This document shows positions 38,369-48,267 of a stretch of DNA of 64,000 bases, one piece after another. The DNA lies in the NCBI RefSeq assembly GCF_015680405.1, contig NZ_JADLJS010000007.1, forward strand, positions 158,059 to 222,058, read 5' to 3'. The notes beneath the pieces are model-generated. The model saw nothing but the letters and a program-made list of their open reading frames with translations, was not told the origin of the DNA and did not search any database. The DNA is from Pseudomonas pudica. GTDB lineage: Bacteria > Pseudomonadota > Gammaproteobacteria > Pseudomonadales > Pseudomonadaceae. How positions within the stretch are numbered: position 1 is the stretch's first letter; every line of letters begins with the position of its first letter. A program made the translations under genes and the position numbers.

Positions 38369-38428
38369 CCCAGGTACAGTGGCGCTGTTTCATGGCACTC
38401 TAGGCAGGCACATCACGAGTTGCCCAGC

Positions 38429-39421
38429 ATGCCCAGCACCAGCGCCACATTCCGCCCGGCCATCGGCCTGTCCAACCCCCACCTGCAAACCCTGTGGGGG
38501 CCACTGTGGCGCAAGCTGCCTGAATTGCAGCGCAACCGCGAGCGGCTTTGGCTGGCCGATGGCGACTTCATCGACCTGGACTGGCTCGGCCCGCACCAAC
38601 CCCACGCGCCATTGGTGATGGTGCTGCACGGCTTGACCGGCTCGTCCCACTCGCCCTACGTCAAAGGCTTGCAGCAAGCGCTGCAAGGCCGCGGCTGGGC
38701 CAGCGTGGCGGTGAACTGGCGCGGTTGCTCGGGCGAGCCCAACCTGCTGCCACGCAGCTACCATTCCGGCGCCAGCGAAGACCTGGCCGAAATCGTCAGC
38801 CACCTGCGCGCCCAGCGCCCGTTGGCGCCGTTGTATGCGGTGGGTTATTCGCTGGGGGGCAATGTGCTACTGAAATACCTGGGCGAAAGCGGTGTCGCCA
38901 GCCAGTTGCAGGCTGCGGTGGCGGTGTCGGTGCCGTTTCGCCTGGACCACTGCGCCGACCGCATCGGCCAAGGCTTTTCAAAGGTGTACCAGGCGCATTT
39001 CATGCGCGAGATGCTGGCTTATGTGCAGCTCAAACAGCGGCACTTCCATGACAAGGGCCAGCATGAACGGCTGGCGACGCTGCAACGGCTGGGGCCGCTG
39101 GGCGGCCTGCGCACGTTCTGGGATTTTGACGGCAAGGTCACCGCACCACTGAACGGTTTTCGTGATGCGCACGACTACTACCGCCGCTCATCGAGCCATT
39201 TCTTCCTCGGCCAGAACCGCACACCGACGCTGATAATCCACTCCAGCGATGACCCTTTCGTCTCCGGCCACAGCCTGCCCGCGCCCCGCGAACTGGCACC
39301 GCAGACCCGCTTCGAACTGCACAGCCGCGGCGGCCATGTGGGCTTTGTCGATGGCAGCCTGCGCAACCCGGGGTATTACCTGGAGCGGCGGATTCCGCAG
39401 TGGCTGGTGGAGGGCACATAA
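38429..39421 (+). CDS. YheT-type alpha/beta hydrolase
   Basis: 330 residues from ATG 38429 (a TTG 9 nt upstream is an alternative). Features of the YheT/ABHD1-3 family: SNPHLQTLWG near the N-terminus, HGLTGSSHSPYVK, NWRGCSGEPN, nucleophile Ser in GYSLGGNVLLKYLGE, Asp in HSSDDPFV and His in RGGHVGFV. Substrate unknown; esterase activity on short acyl esters is known for the family. Confidence 0.9.
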   Translation: MPSTSATFRPAIGLSNPHLQTLWGPLWRKLPELQRNRERLWLADGDFIDLDWLGPHQPHAPLVMVLHGLTGSSHSPYVKGLQQALQGRGWASVAVNWRGCSGEPNLLPRSYHSGASEDLAEIVSHLRAQRPLAPLYAVGYSLGGNVLLKYLGESGVASQLQAAVAVSVPFRLDHCADRIGQGFSKVYQAHFMREMLAYVQLKQRHFHDKGQHERLATLQRLGPLGGLRTFWDFDGKVTAPLNGFRDAHDYYRRSSSHFFLGQNRTPTLIIHSSDDPFVSGHSLPAPRELAPQTRFELHSRGGHVGFVDGSLRNPGYYLERRIPQWLVEGT

Positions 39422-39442
39422 GCGATTGTTTTGCAGGCCTCC

Positions 39443-39472
39443 TGTGGGAGCGGGCCTGGGCGATCTCCTACA
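39443..39472. repeat. single degenerate REP fragment
   Basis: CTGTGGGAGCGGGCCTGGGC, one arm of a CGCGGGC-type REP whose partner is lost or reduced to CTCCTACAG. Between two convergent genes. Confidence 0.6.
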
Positions 39473-39485
39473 GAATTTGACCGGC

Positions 39486-40340
39486 TTACTCGCCAGTGGC
39501 TACGCCATGCTGCGGATCGTTGATCCACTCACTCCACGACCCGGCATACAGCTTGCCCAGCGGGTACCCGGCCAACGCCAGGGCAAACAGGTTATGACAT
39601 GCCGTCACCCCTGACCCGCAATACGCCACCAACTGCTCCGGCGCCCGCCCGGCCAGCATTTCGGCAAAGCGCTGTTTTAGCTGGTCCGGCGGCAGAAAAC
39701 GCCCATCAGCCCCCAGGTTGTCCGTGAACGCCGCGCACTGCGCCCCGGGAATATGCCCCGCCACCGGGTCGATCGGCTCCACTTCACCACGGAAACGCGG
39801 CAAGGCACGCGCATCGATCAAGGTCAGGTCTGCGTTACCCAAGCGCTTGCCCAGGTGCTCGGCATCGATCAGCAGCTTGCCGTCCGGCTCACCGTTGAAG
39901 GTGCCTTCCCGCTTGAGCGGCGGGTCCAGGCTGAGCGGCAGGTGCGCCGCATGCCAGGCCTTCAGGCCACCGTCGAGGATCGCCACGCCGCTGCGCTTGC
40001 CCAGCCAGGCCAGCAGCCACCAGGCACGGGCAGCAAAAGCGCCAGGGCCGTCGTCGTACAGCACCACCTCGCTGTCATCGTCCAGGCCCCACTCACGCAG
40101 GCGCTCGACCAACCGGCGCGCATCCGGCAATGGGTGACGCCCGGTGCGTCCCTTGCTCACAGGCCCGCTGAGGTCACGCTCCAGGTCGGCAAAATGCGCC
40201 CCGGCAATATGCCCCTGGGCATAGCTGCGTTGGCCATAGTCCACATCCTCGAGGGCAAAGCGGCAGTCGAGGATCACCAACTTGGGCGAGCCCAGACGCT
40301 CGGCCAACTGCTGCGGGGTGATCAATTGCGCAAGGGGCAT
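39486..40340 (-). CDS. sseA: 3-mercaptopyruvate/thiosulfate sulfurtransferase
   Basis: 284 residues with two rhodanese domains; the active Cys241 lies in the loop CGSGVTACHN. CG[S/T]GVT is the 3-mercaptopyruvate sulfurtransferase signature, unlike the CRKGVTA loop of thiosulfate-preferring enzymes. First domain: LVILDCRFALEDVDYG, GHIAGAHFADLE. The ATG at 40340 follows GGAGATTGTC. Confidence 0.92.
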   Translation of the reverse strand: MPLAQLITPQQLAERLGSPKLVILDCRFALEDVDYGQRSYAQGHIAGAHFADLERDLSGPVSKGRTGRHPLPDARRLVERLREWGLDDDSEVVLYDDGPGAFAARAWWLLAWLGKRSGVAILDGGLKAWHAAHLPLSLDPPLKREGTFNGEPDGKLLIDAEHLGKRLGNADLTLIDARALPRFRGEVEPIDPVAGHIPGAQCAAFTDNLGADGRFLPPDQLKQRFAEMLAGRAPEQLVAYCGSGVTACHNLFALALAGYPLGKLYAGSWSEWINDPQHGVATGE

Positions 40341-40387
40341 GACAATCTCCTGATCGATGGCACTATCGATAGCACTGAGGCCCTGGG

Positions 40388-41053
40388 TTAGTGCTCCAGG
40401 GCCTGGTTGAACGGTACATGGAATTCCTGGCACAGGGCGTCCACGGCATTGCGGGCGTTGTCGGTGACGAAGCCGAGCTCCAGCACCAGCACCTGGTAGA
40501 CGCCGCGCTTGAAGGCTTCTTCACCCAGGTGCGCGGAATGCTCACGCGTGGTGCTGAGAAAACGTACCCAGGACGTCAACACGATCCAGGCATTGATGGT
40601 CAGCGATTCGATCTGCGCCGGTGCCATGGCCAGGATGCCTGCCTCGACAAAGCCGCGGTAGATCGCCTGGCCCTGGCGCAGGCAGCGCTCGGAAAAACGC
40701 CGATAACGGGCGGCCAGCTCCGGGTCGCTGTCCAGCAGGTGCTCCAGGTCGCGGTGCAGAAAACGGTAGTTCCACATCGCCGCCAGCAGGGCCTTGAGGT
40801 AGAAGCGCTTGTCCTCCACGGTCGCCGCGCGGCCTTGCGGCGGGCGCAGGAAGCTGTCCACCAGTTCTTCGTACTGGCTGAACAGCAAAGCGATGATCGC
40901 CTGCTTGTTGGGGAAGTGGTAATACAGGTTGCCGGGCGAAATTTCCATGTGCGCGGCAATGTGATTGGTACTGACGCTGCGTTCGCCCTGCTGGTTGAAC
41001 AGCTCGAGGCTGTTCTGCACGATGCGCTCTCGGGTCTTCATGCGCGGGGCCAT
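40388..41053 (-). CDS. TetR-family transcriptional regulator
   Basis: 221 residues with an N-terminal helix-turn-helix (TRERIVQNSLELFNQQGERS, VSTNHIAAHMEISPGNLYYH) and an all-helical ligand domain. It is divergent from the aldehyde dehydrogenase gene across a 151-nt spacer that holds two inverted repeats, so control of that gene set is likely. Ligand unknown. Confidence 0.93.
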   Translation of the reverse strand: MAPRMKTRERIVQNSLELFNQQGERSVSTNHIAAHMEISPGNLYYHFPNKQAIIALLFSQYEELVDSFLRPPQGRAATVEDKRFYLKALLAAMWNYRFLHRDLEHLLDSDPELAARYRRFSERCLRQGQAIYRGFVEAGILAMAPAQIESLTINAWIVLTSWVRFLSTTREHSAHLGEEAFKRGVYQVLVLELGFVTDNARNAVDALCQEFHVPFNQALEH

Positions 41054-41106
41054 GCTCAGCTCCCAGTCTGCGGGCCTTCATCAAAGGGTCATCTTACGGC
41101 GTATTG

Positions 41107-41123
41107 GCGGTGGAATGCACCGC
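41107..41123. promoter_or_regulatory. candidate TetR operator
   Basis: Perfect inverted repeat GCGGTG-N5-CACCGC in the spacer between the tetR-type gene and the aldehyde dehydrogenase gene. Confidence 0.4.
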
Positions 41124-41159
41124 TCGACAACGCGGAAAAATTCGCACCATCGTACAAAT

Positions 41160-41175
41160 TAGAGTATAGGCTCTA
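41160..41175. promoter_or_regulatory. second candidate operator over a -10-like box
   Basis: Inverted repeat TAGAG-N6-CTCTA with TATAGG in its centre, 29 nt before the aldehyde dehydrogenase ATG; binding here would block a promoter using that box. Confidence 0.35.
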
Positions 41176-41204
41176 GTGATTCCCTGCCCGGACTCGAAGC
41201 CGCC

Positions 41205-42635
41205 ATGAACTCGCCCAGTGCCTTGCCCCCTGTGCAATCCGACCTCGACCTTGCGGCGACGTTCGCCACCCAGCGCCAGGCCTTTGCCGGCAACCCCTTG
41301 CCAGCGGCGGCGCAGCGGCGCCAATGGCTGAAAAGCCTGCGGGAAGCCTTGCTGGCCGGCCAAGCCGAACTGATCGAGGCAATCGGCCAGGACTTTGAGG
41401 GGCGCAGCGCCGACGAGACCCTGCTGGCCGAGGTGCTGCCCTCGGTGCAAGGCCTGCGCCACGCCGAAAAGCACCTGCAGCGCTGGATGCGCGCCAGCCG
41501 GCGCAAGGTCGGCCTGGCCTTCCAGCCGGCCAGCGCGCAGGTGCACTACCAACCCCTGGGGGTGGTCGGCATCATCGTGCCGTGGAACTACCCGCTGTTC
41601 CTTGCCATCGGCCCGCTGACCTGTGCCCTGGCCGCCGGCAACCGGGTCATGCTCAAGCTCAGCGAAGCCACGCCTGCCACTGGTCTGGCACTCAAGCAAC
41701 TGTTGGAGCAGGTGTTCCCCACCGATCTGGTCAGCGTGGTACTCGGCGAGGTCGAGGTAGGCCAGGCCTTTGCCCGCCTGCCGTTCGATCACCTGCTGTT
41801 CACCGGCGCCACCAGCGTGGGGCGCCAGGTAATGCTGGCTGCGGCGCATAACCTGACCCCCGTCACCCTGGAGCTGGGTGGCAAGTCGCCAGCCATCGTC
41901 TCGGCCGACGTACCGCTGGACAGCGCCGCCGAACGCATCGCATTCGGCAAGGCCCTCAACGCCGGCCAGACCTGCGTCGCCCCTGACTACGTGCTGGTGC
42001 CACGCGAGCGCCTGGAGGCCTTCAGCGACGCTTACCAGCGTGCCGTACGCAGGCTGTACCCGCGCATTACCGACAACCCCGACTACACCGCCATCATCAA
42101 CCAGCGCCAGCTGCAGCGCTTGCAGCATCTACTGGACGATGCCCACGCCAAAGGTGCGCAGGTACTCGACCTGTACCCCGGTGAAACCCGCCAGGGCCGG
42201 CGCCTGCCACCCCACCTCCTACTGGGGGTGAACGACGGCATGCAGGTGATGCAAGAAGAAATCTTCGGCCCGCTACTGCCGCTGGTACCCTACGACAGCC
42301 TCGAGCAGGCACTGGCATACATCAACCAGCGCCCGCGCCCGCTGGCTCTGTACTACTTCGGCTATGACCGCGCCGCCCAGGAGCAGGTGCTGCGCCACAC
42401 CCACTCCGGCGGAGTGTGCCTGAACGACACCCTGCTGCACGTGGCCCAGGATGACTTGCCGTTTGGCGGCATCGGCCCCTCAGGCATGGGCCATTACCAT
42501 GGTCATGACGGCTTCCTGACCTTCAGCAAGGCCAAGGCGGTGCTGGCCAAGCAACGCTTCAACGCTGCCCGCCTGATCTACCCACCTTATGGCAAAGCCT
42601 TGCAGCGCTTGCTCTTCAAGCTTTTCATCCGCTGA
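41205..42635 (+). CDS. calB: coniferyl-aldehyde-dehydrogenase-like enzyme
   Basis: NAD(P)-dependent oxidation of an aldehyde to the acid. 476 residues; catalytic Cys257 in NAGQTCVAPDY, general base Glu223 in LELGGKSP, cofactor loop GATSVGRQVM. It has the class 3-like short form with a C-terminal hydrophobic/basic tail (LLFKLFIR). Closest family recalled is CalB of P. putida, but the true substrate may be another aromatic or aliphatic aldehyde. First gene of a three-gene run with a lipoprotein and a GMC oxidoreductase. Confidence 0.85.
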   Translation: MNSPSALPPVQSDLDLAATFATQRQAFAGNPLPAAAQRRQWLKSLREALLAGQAELIEAIGQDFEGRSADETLLAEVLPSVQGLRHAEKHLQRWMRASRRKVGLAFQPASAQVHYQPLGVVGIIVPWNYPLFLAIGPLTCALAAGNRVMLKLSEATPATGLALKQLLEQVFPTDLVSVVLGEVEVGQAFARLPFDHLLFTGATSVGRQVMLAAAHNLTPVTLELGGKSPAIVSADVPLDSAAERIAFGKALNAGQTCVAPDYVLVPRERLEAFSDAYQRAVRRLYPRITDNPDYTAIINQRQLQRLQHLLDDAHAKGAQVLDLYPGETRQGRRLPPHLLLGVNDGMQVMQEEIFGPLLPLVPYDSLEQALAYINQRPRPLALYYFGYDRAAQEQVLRHTHSGGVCLNDTLLHVAQDDLPFGGIGPSGMGHYHGHDGFLTFSKAKAVLAKQRFNAARLIYPPYGKALQRLLFKLFIR

Positions 42636-42645
42636 GGGCCGGCCC

Positions 42646-43131
42646 ATGCACCGCCGCGAACTGCTGCGCTTCAGCCTTGGCGCAAGCGTCTTTCTGGCGG
42701 GTACCAGCCTGGTCGGCTGCAGCGCACAGACAGCCGCAACGGGTTACCAGGTACTGCGCGACGACGACCTGCCGCTGCTGCGCGCGCTGATCCCGGTGGT
42801 ACTGGCCGGCACCCAGGCCGCCGAGACACTAGTGCTGCATAGCCTCGACCACAAGCTGGCGGCGCTGTCACCAGAAATGCTCAAACTCACCCGGCAGTTG
42901 TTAGACGTCCTCAACCTACCGCTCACCCGCGGCCCCTTGACCGGTGTCTGGGGCGCCTGGGAGCAAGCCAGCGCCGCGCAGATCACAGCCTTCCTGCAAC
43001 GTTGGCAGGACAGCTCGCTGAACCTGCTGCGCATGGGCCACGCCTCGCTGCTGCAGTTGCTGCAGATGGCCTGGTACGAACGCCCCGAATCCTGGGCCGC
43101 CTGCGGCTACCCCGGGCCACCGAAAATCTGA
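42646..43131 (+). CDS. small lipoprotein with Tat-like leader, probable oxidoreductase subunit
   Basis: 161 residues. The leader MHRRELLRFSLGASVFLAGT has twin arginines at 3-4 and is followed by the lipobox LVGC with Cys25. The mature part is helical (RALIPVVLAGTQAAETLVLH) and resembles the small gamma-type subunit that accompanies GMC flavoproteins such as gluconate dehydrogenase; I infer this from size, leader and position. 10 nt after calB and 20 nt before the GMC gene. Confidence 0.78.
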   Translation: MHRRELLRFSLGASVFLAGTSLVGCSAQTAATGYQVLRDDDLPLLRALIPVVLAGTQAAETLVLHSLDHKLAALSPEMLKLTRQLLDVLNLPLTRGPLTGVWGAWEQASAAQITAFLQRWQDSSLNLLRMGHASLLQLLQMAWYERPESWAACGYPGPPKI

Positions 43132-43151
43132 AAACAACAAGAGCAGCGCCA

Positions 43152-44750
43152 ATGCCTGTACCCGACCCGTTTCGCCAAGGCCTGGAAAGCGGCTGGATCA
43201 CCCATGACGCCTCGCGCCTGGAGCACGACCTCACGCTGGAAACCGACGTTGCCGTGATCGGCAGCGGTGCCGGTGGCGCTACCAGCGCGCAAATGCTCAG
43301 CACTGCCGGCCTCAAGGTGCTGCTGATCGAAGAAGGCCCGCTGAAGACCAGCAGCGATTTCCACCTGCTGGAAAACGAAGCCTATGCCAGCCTGTACCAG
43401 GAAGGCCTGGGCCGCATGAGCAAGGACGGTGCCATCACCATCCTGCAGGGCCGCGCCGTGGGCGGCACCACGCTGGTCAACTGGACCTCCAGCTTTCGCA
43501 CGCCGCCACAGACCCTGGCGCATTGGGCCGCAGCCCACAACGTGAGCGGGCTGGGCGAGGAGCAAATGCGCCCCTGGTTCGAGCGCATCGAGCAGGAACT
43601 GGGCATCACCCCCTGGGCCCTGCCACCAAACGCCAACAACGACGTGCTGCGCCGTGGCTGCGAACAGCTGGGTTACCGCTGGGCGGTGATCCCGCGCAAC
43701 GTGCGCGGCTGCTGGAACCTGGGCTACTGCGGCATGGGTTGCCCGGTGAATGCCAAGCAGTCGATGCTGGTAACGCGTATTCCCGCCACCCTCGAACAGG
43801 GCGGCGAGCTGCTGTACCTGGCTCGGGCCGAGCGCTTCGAACACAACGGCGAGCGCGTCCAGGGCCTGTCATGCCAGGCCCTGGATAGCCAGGGCATACA
43901 CGCCACAGGTCGGCAGGTCCGCGTTCGCGCGCGTCACTACATCCTTGCCGGTGGCGGCATCAACAGCCCGGCCCTGCTGCTGCGTTCCGACGCGCCCGAC
44001 CCCCATTGCCGCCTGGGCAAGCGTACCTTCCTGCACCTGGTCAACTTCAGCGCAGCACGCTTCAACGACCGTATCGACCCCTACTATGGCGCCCCGCAGT
44101 CCATCTACAGCGACCATTTCCAATGGCAAGGCGGCAGCGACGGCCCGGTTGGCTACAAGCTGGAAGTACCACCGCTGCACCCGGCCCTGGCCAGCACCCT
44201 GCTGGGCGGGCACGGCCACGAGAATGCCCGGCGCATGGCCGAACTGCCACATACCCACGTGATGCTGGCGCTGCTGCGTGACGGCTTCCACCCACAAAGC
44301 CAGGGCGGGGCCGTGGAGCTGCGCGGCGATGGCTCACCGGTGCTCGATTACCCGGTCACCGACTACCTGCGCGACGGCCTGCGCCGCGCCTACCGCAGCA
44401 TGGCGCAGATCCAGTTCGCCGCCGGCGCCACCCAGGTCACCCCCCTGCACAGCGATGCCAGCGCCGCGTCCAGCCTGGAGCAGGCCTTGGCCATGATCGA
44501 CAAATTGCGCCTGGAGCCGTTCCGCACGCGCCTGGGCAGCGCTCACGTGATGGGTGGCTGCGCCCTCGGCGACGACCCGAGCCAGGCGGTATGCGACAGC
44601 CTTGGCCGCCATCACCAGCTGGAAAACCTGTCGGTTCACGACGGTTCGCTGTTCCCCACCAGCATCGGCGCCAACCCGCAACTGTCGGTATATGCCATCA
44701 GCGCCAGGCTCACCGAAGCGCTGGTAGCCCGCCTGGCACACAGCGCATGA
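43152..44750 (+). CDS. GMC-family flavoprotein oxidoreductase
   Basis: FAD-dependent alcohol/sugar/sterol oxidoreductase. 532 residues; FAD motif VIGSGAGGATSAQML near 36-50, GRAVGGTTLVNWTS, a C-rich motif GYCGMGCPVNAKQS, and the C-terminal GMC signature with His in HVMGGCALGDD and Asn in GANPQLSVYAISARL. No signal peptide of its own; export could depend on the Tat-type partner. With calB it could oxidise an alcohol to the acid in two steps; substrate unknown. Confidence 0.9.
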   Translation: MPVPDPFRQGLESGWITHDASRLEHDLTLETDVAVIGSGAGGATSAQMLSTAGLKVLLIEEGPLKTSSDFHLLENEAYASLYQEGLGRMSKDGAITILQGRAVGGTTLVNWTSSFRTPPQTLAHWAAAHNVSGLGEEQMRPWFERIEQELGITPWALPPNANNDVLRRGCEQLGYRWAVIPRNVRGCWNLGYCGMGCPVNAKQSMLVTRIPATLEQGGELLYLARAERFEHNGERVQGLSCQALDSQGIHATGRQVRVRARHYILAGGGINSPALLLRSDAPDPHCRLGKRTFLHLVNFSAARFNDRIDPYYGAPQSIYSDHFQWQGGSDGPVGYKLEVPPLHPALASTLLGGHGHENARRMAELPHTHVMLALLRDGFHPQSQGGAVELRGDGSPVLDYPVTDYLRDGLRRAYRSMAQIQFAAGATQVTPLHSDASAASSLEQALAMIDKLRLEPFRTRLGSAHVMGGCALGDDPSQAVCDSLGRHHQLENLSVHDGSLFPTSIGANPQLSVYAISARLTEALVARLAHSA

Positions 44751-44796
44751 CAAGGAACAGGCCCCCTGTCTATAGTGCCATCAGCCGGCCGCATGA

Positions 44797-45702
<906 letters not shown>

Positions 45703-45718
45703 TATCAGGCCAGCCCTC

Positions 45719-45800
45719 ATCGCCGGCAAGCCAGCCTCCACAGAGAAATCATCGCCCTCGAGGGCTTTGCAGTACATGTGGGAGCTGGCTTGCCGGCGAT
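45719..45800. repeat. REP pair, GCCGGCAAGC type
   Basis: Left copy ATCGCCGGCAAGCCAGCCTC (45719-45743), inverted right copy TGTGGGAGCTGGCTTGCCGG CGAT (45777-45800), between the convergent ferredoxin and mutM genes. Confidence 0.86.
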
Positions 45801-45813
45801 CGGGCCCCAAGCC

Positions 45814-46626
45814 TCAGCGCTGGCAGCGCGGGCAATACACACTCGCCCTCTGCCCCAGCTTCACTTCGCGCAACTCAGTGCCGCACACCTTGCACGGCTG
45901 CCCGCCCCGCCCGTAAACGAACAATTCCTGCTGGAAGTACCCCGGCTGCCCGTCGCCACCGATGAAGTCGCGCAAGGTCGTGCCGCCCTGCTCGATGGCC
46001 GCCGCCAGCACGCGCTTGATCTCGATCGCCAGCTTCAGATAGCGCGCGCGGGAAATCCCGCCCGCTTCTCGACGAGGGTCGATGCCGGCGGCAAACAGCG
46101 CCTCGGTGGCGTAGATGTTGCCCACCCCCACCACGACCGCGTTGTCCATGATGAACGGCTTGACCGCCATCGACCGCCCACGGGACAGCTGGAACAGCCG
46201 CTCGCCGTCGAACAGGTCGGTCAGCGGTTCCGGCCCAAGGCGCAGCAGCAGTTCGTGGTTTAGCGGGTCCAGGCTCCACAACATCGCGCCAAAGCGGCGC
46301 GGGTCGGTGTAGCGCAGCATCAACCCCGACTCCAGCTCGATATCCACATGTTCATGTTTGGCCGCAGGCAAACCCAGCTGGACCAGGCGCAGGTTGCCCG
46401 ACATGCCCAGGTGACTGATCAGGGTGCCGACCTCGGCATTGATCAACAGATACTTGGCACGCCGCTCGACACTGACGATGCGCTGCCCCGACAGTCGCAC
46501 ATCCAGGTCTTCCGGAATCGGCCAGCGCAGGCGCCGATCACGCACCACCACCCGGCTGACGCGCTGGCCTTCCAGATGGGGCGCAATACCGCGCCGGGTG
46601 GTTTCTACTTCTGGCAATTCCGGCAT
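45814..46626 (-). CDS. mutM: formamidopyrimidine-DNA glycosylase
   Basis: Removes 8-oxoguanine and formamidopyrimidines. 270 residues; [13 protein letters not shown] gives the catalytic Pro2 and Glu3, the helix-two-turn-helix carries GIGNIYA-type [11 protein letters not shown], and the C-terminal zinc finger has CKVCG and CPRC. Normal length. Start 3 nt after the HDOD gene stop. Confidence 0.98.
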   Translation of the reverse strand: MPELPEVETTRRGIAPHLEGQRVSRVVVRDRRLRWPIPEDLDVRLSGQRIVSVERRAKYLLINAEVGTLISHLGMSGNLRLVQLGLPAAKHEHVDIELESGLMLRYTDPRRFGAMLWSLDPLNHELLLRLGPEPLTDLFDGERLFQLSRGRSMAVKPFIMDNAVVVGVGNIYATEALFAAGIDPRREAGGISRARYLKLAIEIKRVLAAAIEQGGTTLRDFIGGDGQPGYFQQELFVYGRGGQPCKVCGTELREVKLGQRASVYCPRCQR

Positions 46627-46629
46627 GTG

Positions 46630-47502
46630 TCAGTGCCCACCCATCTCGCGAATGTTCTGCTTGAGGTTTTCGAAGTCGTATTCCGACAAGCCAATGTAAT
46701 CGAGCACCAGCGGGCCGACCACATTCCATTCGTGGTCCACGACCTGGTTGCCCAGCACCCGGTGCGATGCGCAGATGTGCTCGGCCATCTTCAGCACCGC
46801 CAGCAGGTTTTTCAGCTGGTTCTGCGTATTGCGCGAACTCTCGTCGCGGAACACCGCCAAGGCGTTGTGGTGGTTGGCAATGGCCGCGCTGAGGTGCTCG
46901 GGCAAGCGCCAGGACTTGGCCGTGAAATAGCCGACCACAGAATGATTGGTGTTGAACGCGAGGTTTTCGGTGTCGACCACGCGGGTTTCCGCGTCGGCCT
47001 TGGCATAGGCCTCTTCCAGTACGTCCATGTAGTCCGGGAAGCGCTTGAGCATCAGCGGCACGCCACAGTCATGGAACAGGCCCAAGGTGTAGGCCTCGTC
47101 CGCCGCCTGGACGCCAGTGCGCTTGGCCAGGGTCAGGCAGGTCATCGCCACGTCCTGGGCGGTGTCCCAGAAGCGGTTGAGGGTAACGATGGTCTCGTCG
47201 GTCATCTCACCCTTGATCGACTGGGCGTTGATCAGGTTGATGATAGAACGGCTGCCCAGCAGGTTCACCGCGCGCTGGATCGAACCGATCTTGTTGGAAA
47301 GGCCGAAATGCGGGGAATTGACCAGCTTGAGCAAGGCACCCGAGAGGCCCGGGTCCTGGGAAATCAGCTTGGCGATGGTTTCCAGGTCCGGGTCAGGCAT
47401 GTACTGCTCGAACTGCAGGTCCACCATGATCTGCGGTTGCGGCGGGATGGTGATGCCTTGCAAGGCTTGCTGGATTTGTTCGGCGCTGAGTTCTTGGGAC
47501 AT
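46630..47502 (-). CDS. HDOD-domain signalling protein
   Basis: 290 residues with one HDOD domain (about 20-215): LISQDPGLSGALLKLVNSPHF, IGSIQRAVNLLGSRSIINLI, and the remnant metal motif LGLFHDCGVPL and NHHNAL. HDOD proteins act in stress and second-messenger signalling without known catalysis. No DNA-binding or kinase domain. Cotranscribed with mutM. Confidence 0.9.
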   Translation of the reverse strand: MSQELSAEQIQQALQGITIPPQPQIMVDLQFEQYMPDPDLETIAKLISQDPGLSGALLKLVNSPHFGLSNKIGSIQRAVNLLGSRSIINLINAQSIKGEMTDETIVTLNRFWDTAQDVAMTCLTLAKRTGVQAADEAYTLGLFHDCGVPLMLKRFPDYMDVLEEAYAKADAETRVVDTENLAFNTNHSVVGYFTAKSWRLPEHLSAAIANHHNALAVFRDESSRNTQNQLKNLLAVLKMAEHICASHRVLGNQVVDHEWNVVGPLVLDYIGLSEYDFENLKQNIREMGGH

Positions 47503-47639
47503 ACGTGCACACTCGTTTGGGACCGGCGATTCTAACCCTCCAGACCGGAAAGGGACCAACCACTGAATCATTGCGCCGGAACTTTACTTTATCCATCCGG
47601 GCCTCTTGCTCACATTCATCAAAGAAAGGAGCAAGGCCC

Positions 47640-48179
47640 ATGAGTGCAGAACTGAACGGCAAGCGAGTGGCTTTCCTGGTCACTGACGGCTTCGAGCAAG
47701 TGGAACTGACAGGCCCTCGAGAAGCCTTGGAACAGAGCGGCGCGGTGGTGGACATCCTCAGCGACAAGGAAGGCACCGTACACGGCTGGAACCACGACCA
47801 GCCGGCCGACGCATTCGCCGTTGACGCCACCTTCGAAAGCGCCCACCTGGACCTCTACGATGCCCTGGTCCTGCCCGGCGGCGTGCAAAACTCTGACACG
47901 ATTCGCTTGATCCCCGCCGCGCAGAAACTGGTGAAAAGCCACGATTCGGCTGGCAAGCCGCTGGCCGTGATCTGCCACGGTGGCTGGTTGCTGGTGTCGT
48001 GCGGGTTGGTCAAGGGCAAGAGGCTGACCAGCTACAAGACCCTGCAGGACGACATCCGCAACGCCGGTGGAGACTGGGTAGATGAAGAAGTGGTAGTCGA
48101 TGGCAACCTGATTACCAGCCGCCAACCCGACGACATTCCGGCGTTCAACCGGCAACTGATCAAGGCATTGGCAGCCTGA
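47640..48179 (+). CDS. DJ-1/PfpI family protein
   Basis: 179 residues; nucleophile Cys in VICHGGWLL preceded by VLPGGVQNSD, with Glu near the N-terminus (FEQVEL). PfpI-type members have been linked to deglycase, peptidase or stress functions; activity cannot be decided here. AAAGGAGCAAGGCCC provides the ribosome site. Confidence 0.92.
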   Translation: MSAELNGKRVAFLVTDGFEQVELTGPREALEQSGAVVDILSDKEGTVHGWNHDQPADAFAVDATFESAHLDLYDALVLPGGVQNSDTIRLIPAAQKLVKSHDSAGKPLAVICHGGWLLVSCGLVKGKRLTSYKTLQDDIRNAGGDWVDEEVVVDGNLITSRQPDDIPAFNRQLIKALAA

Positions 48180-48235
48180 CTACCGCTCGACGGCATCACA
48201 TGCTCCTGCGAGGGACGTATGGCCAGGCAGCAGGC

Positions 48236-48241
48236 TATAAT
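48236..48241 (+). promoter_or_regulatory. candidate -10 box for rlmI
   Basis: TATAAT 26 nt before the rlmI ATG; -35 unclear. Confidence 0.45.
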
Positions 48242-48267
48242 CCCGCTCTTTTTTCCGGAGCGACGTC

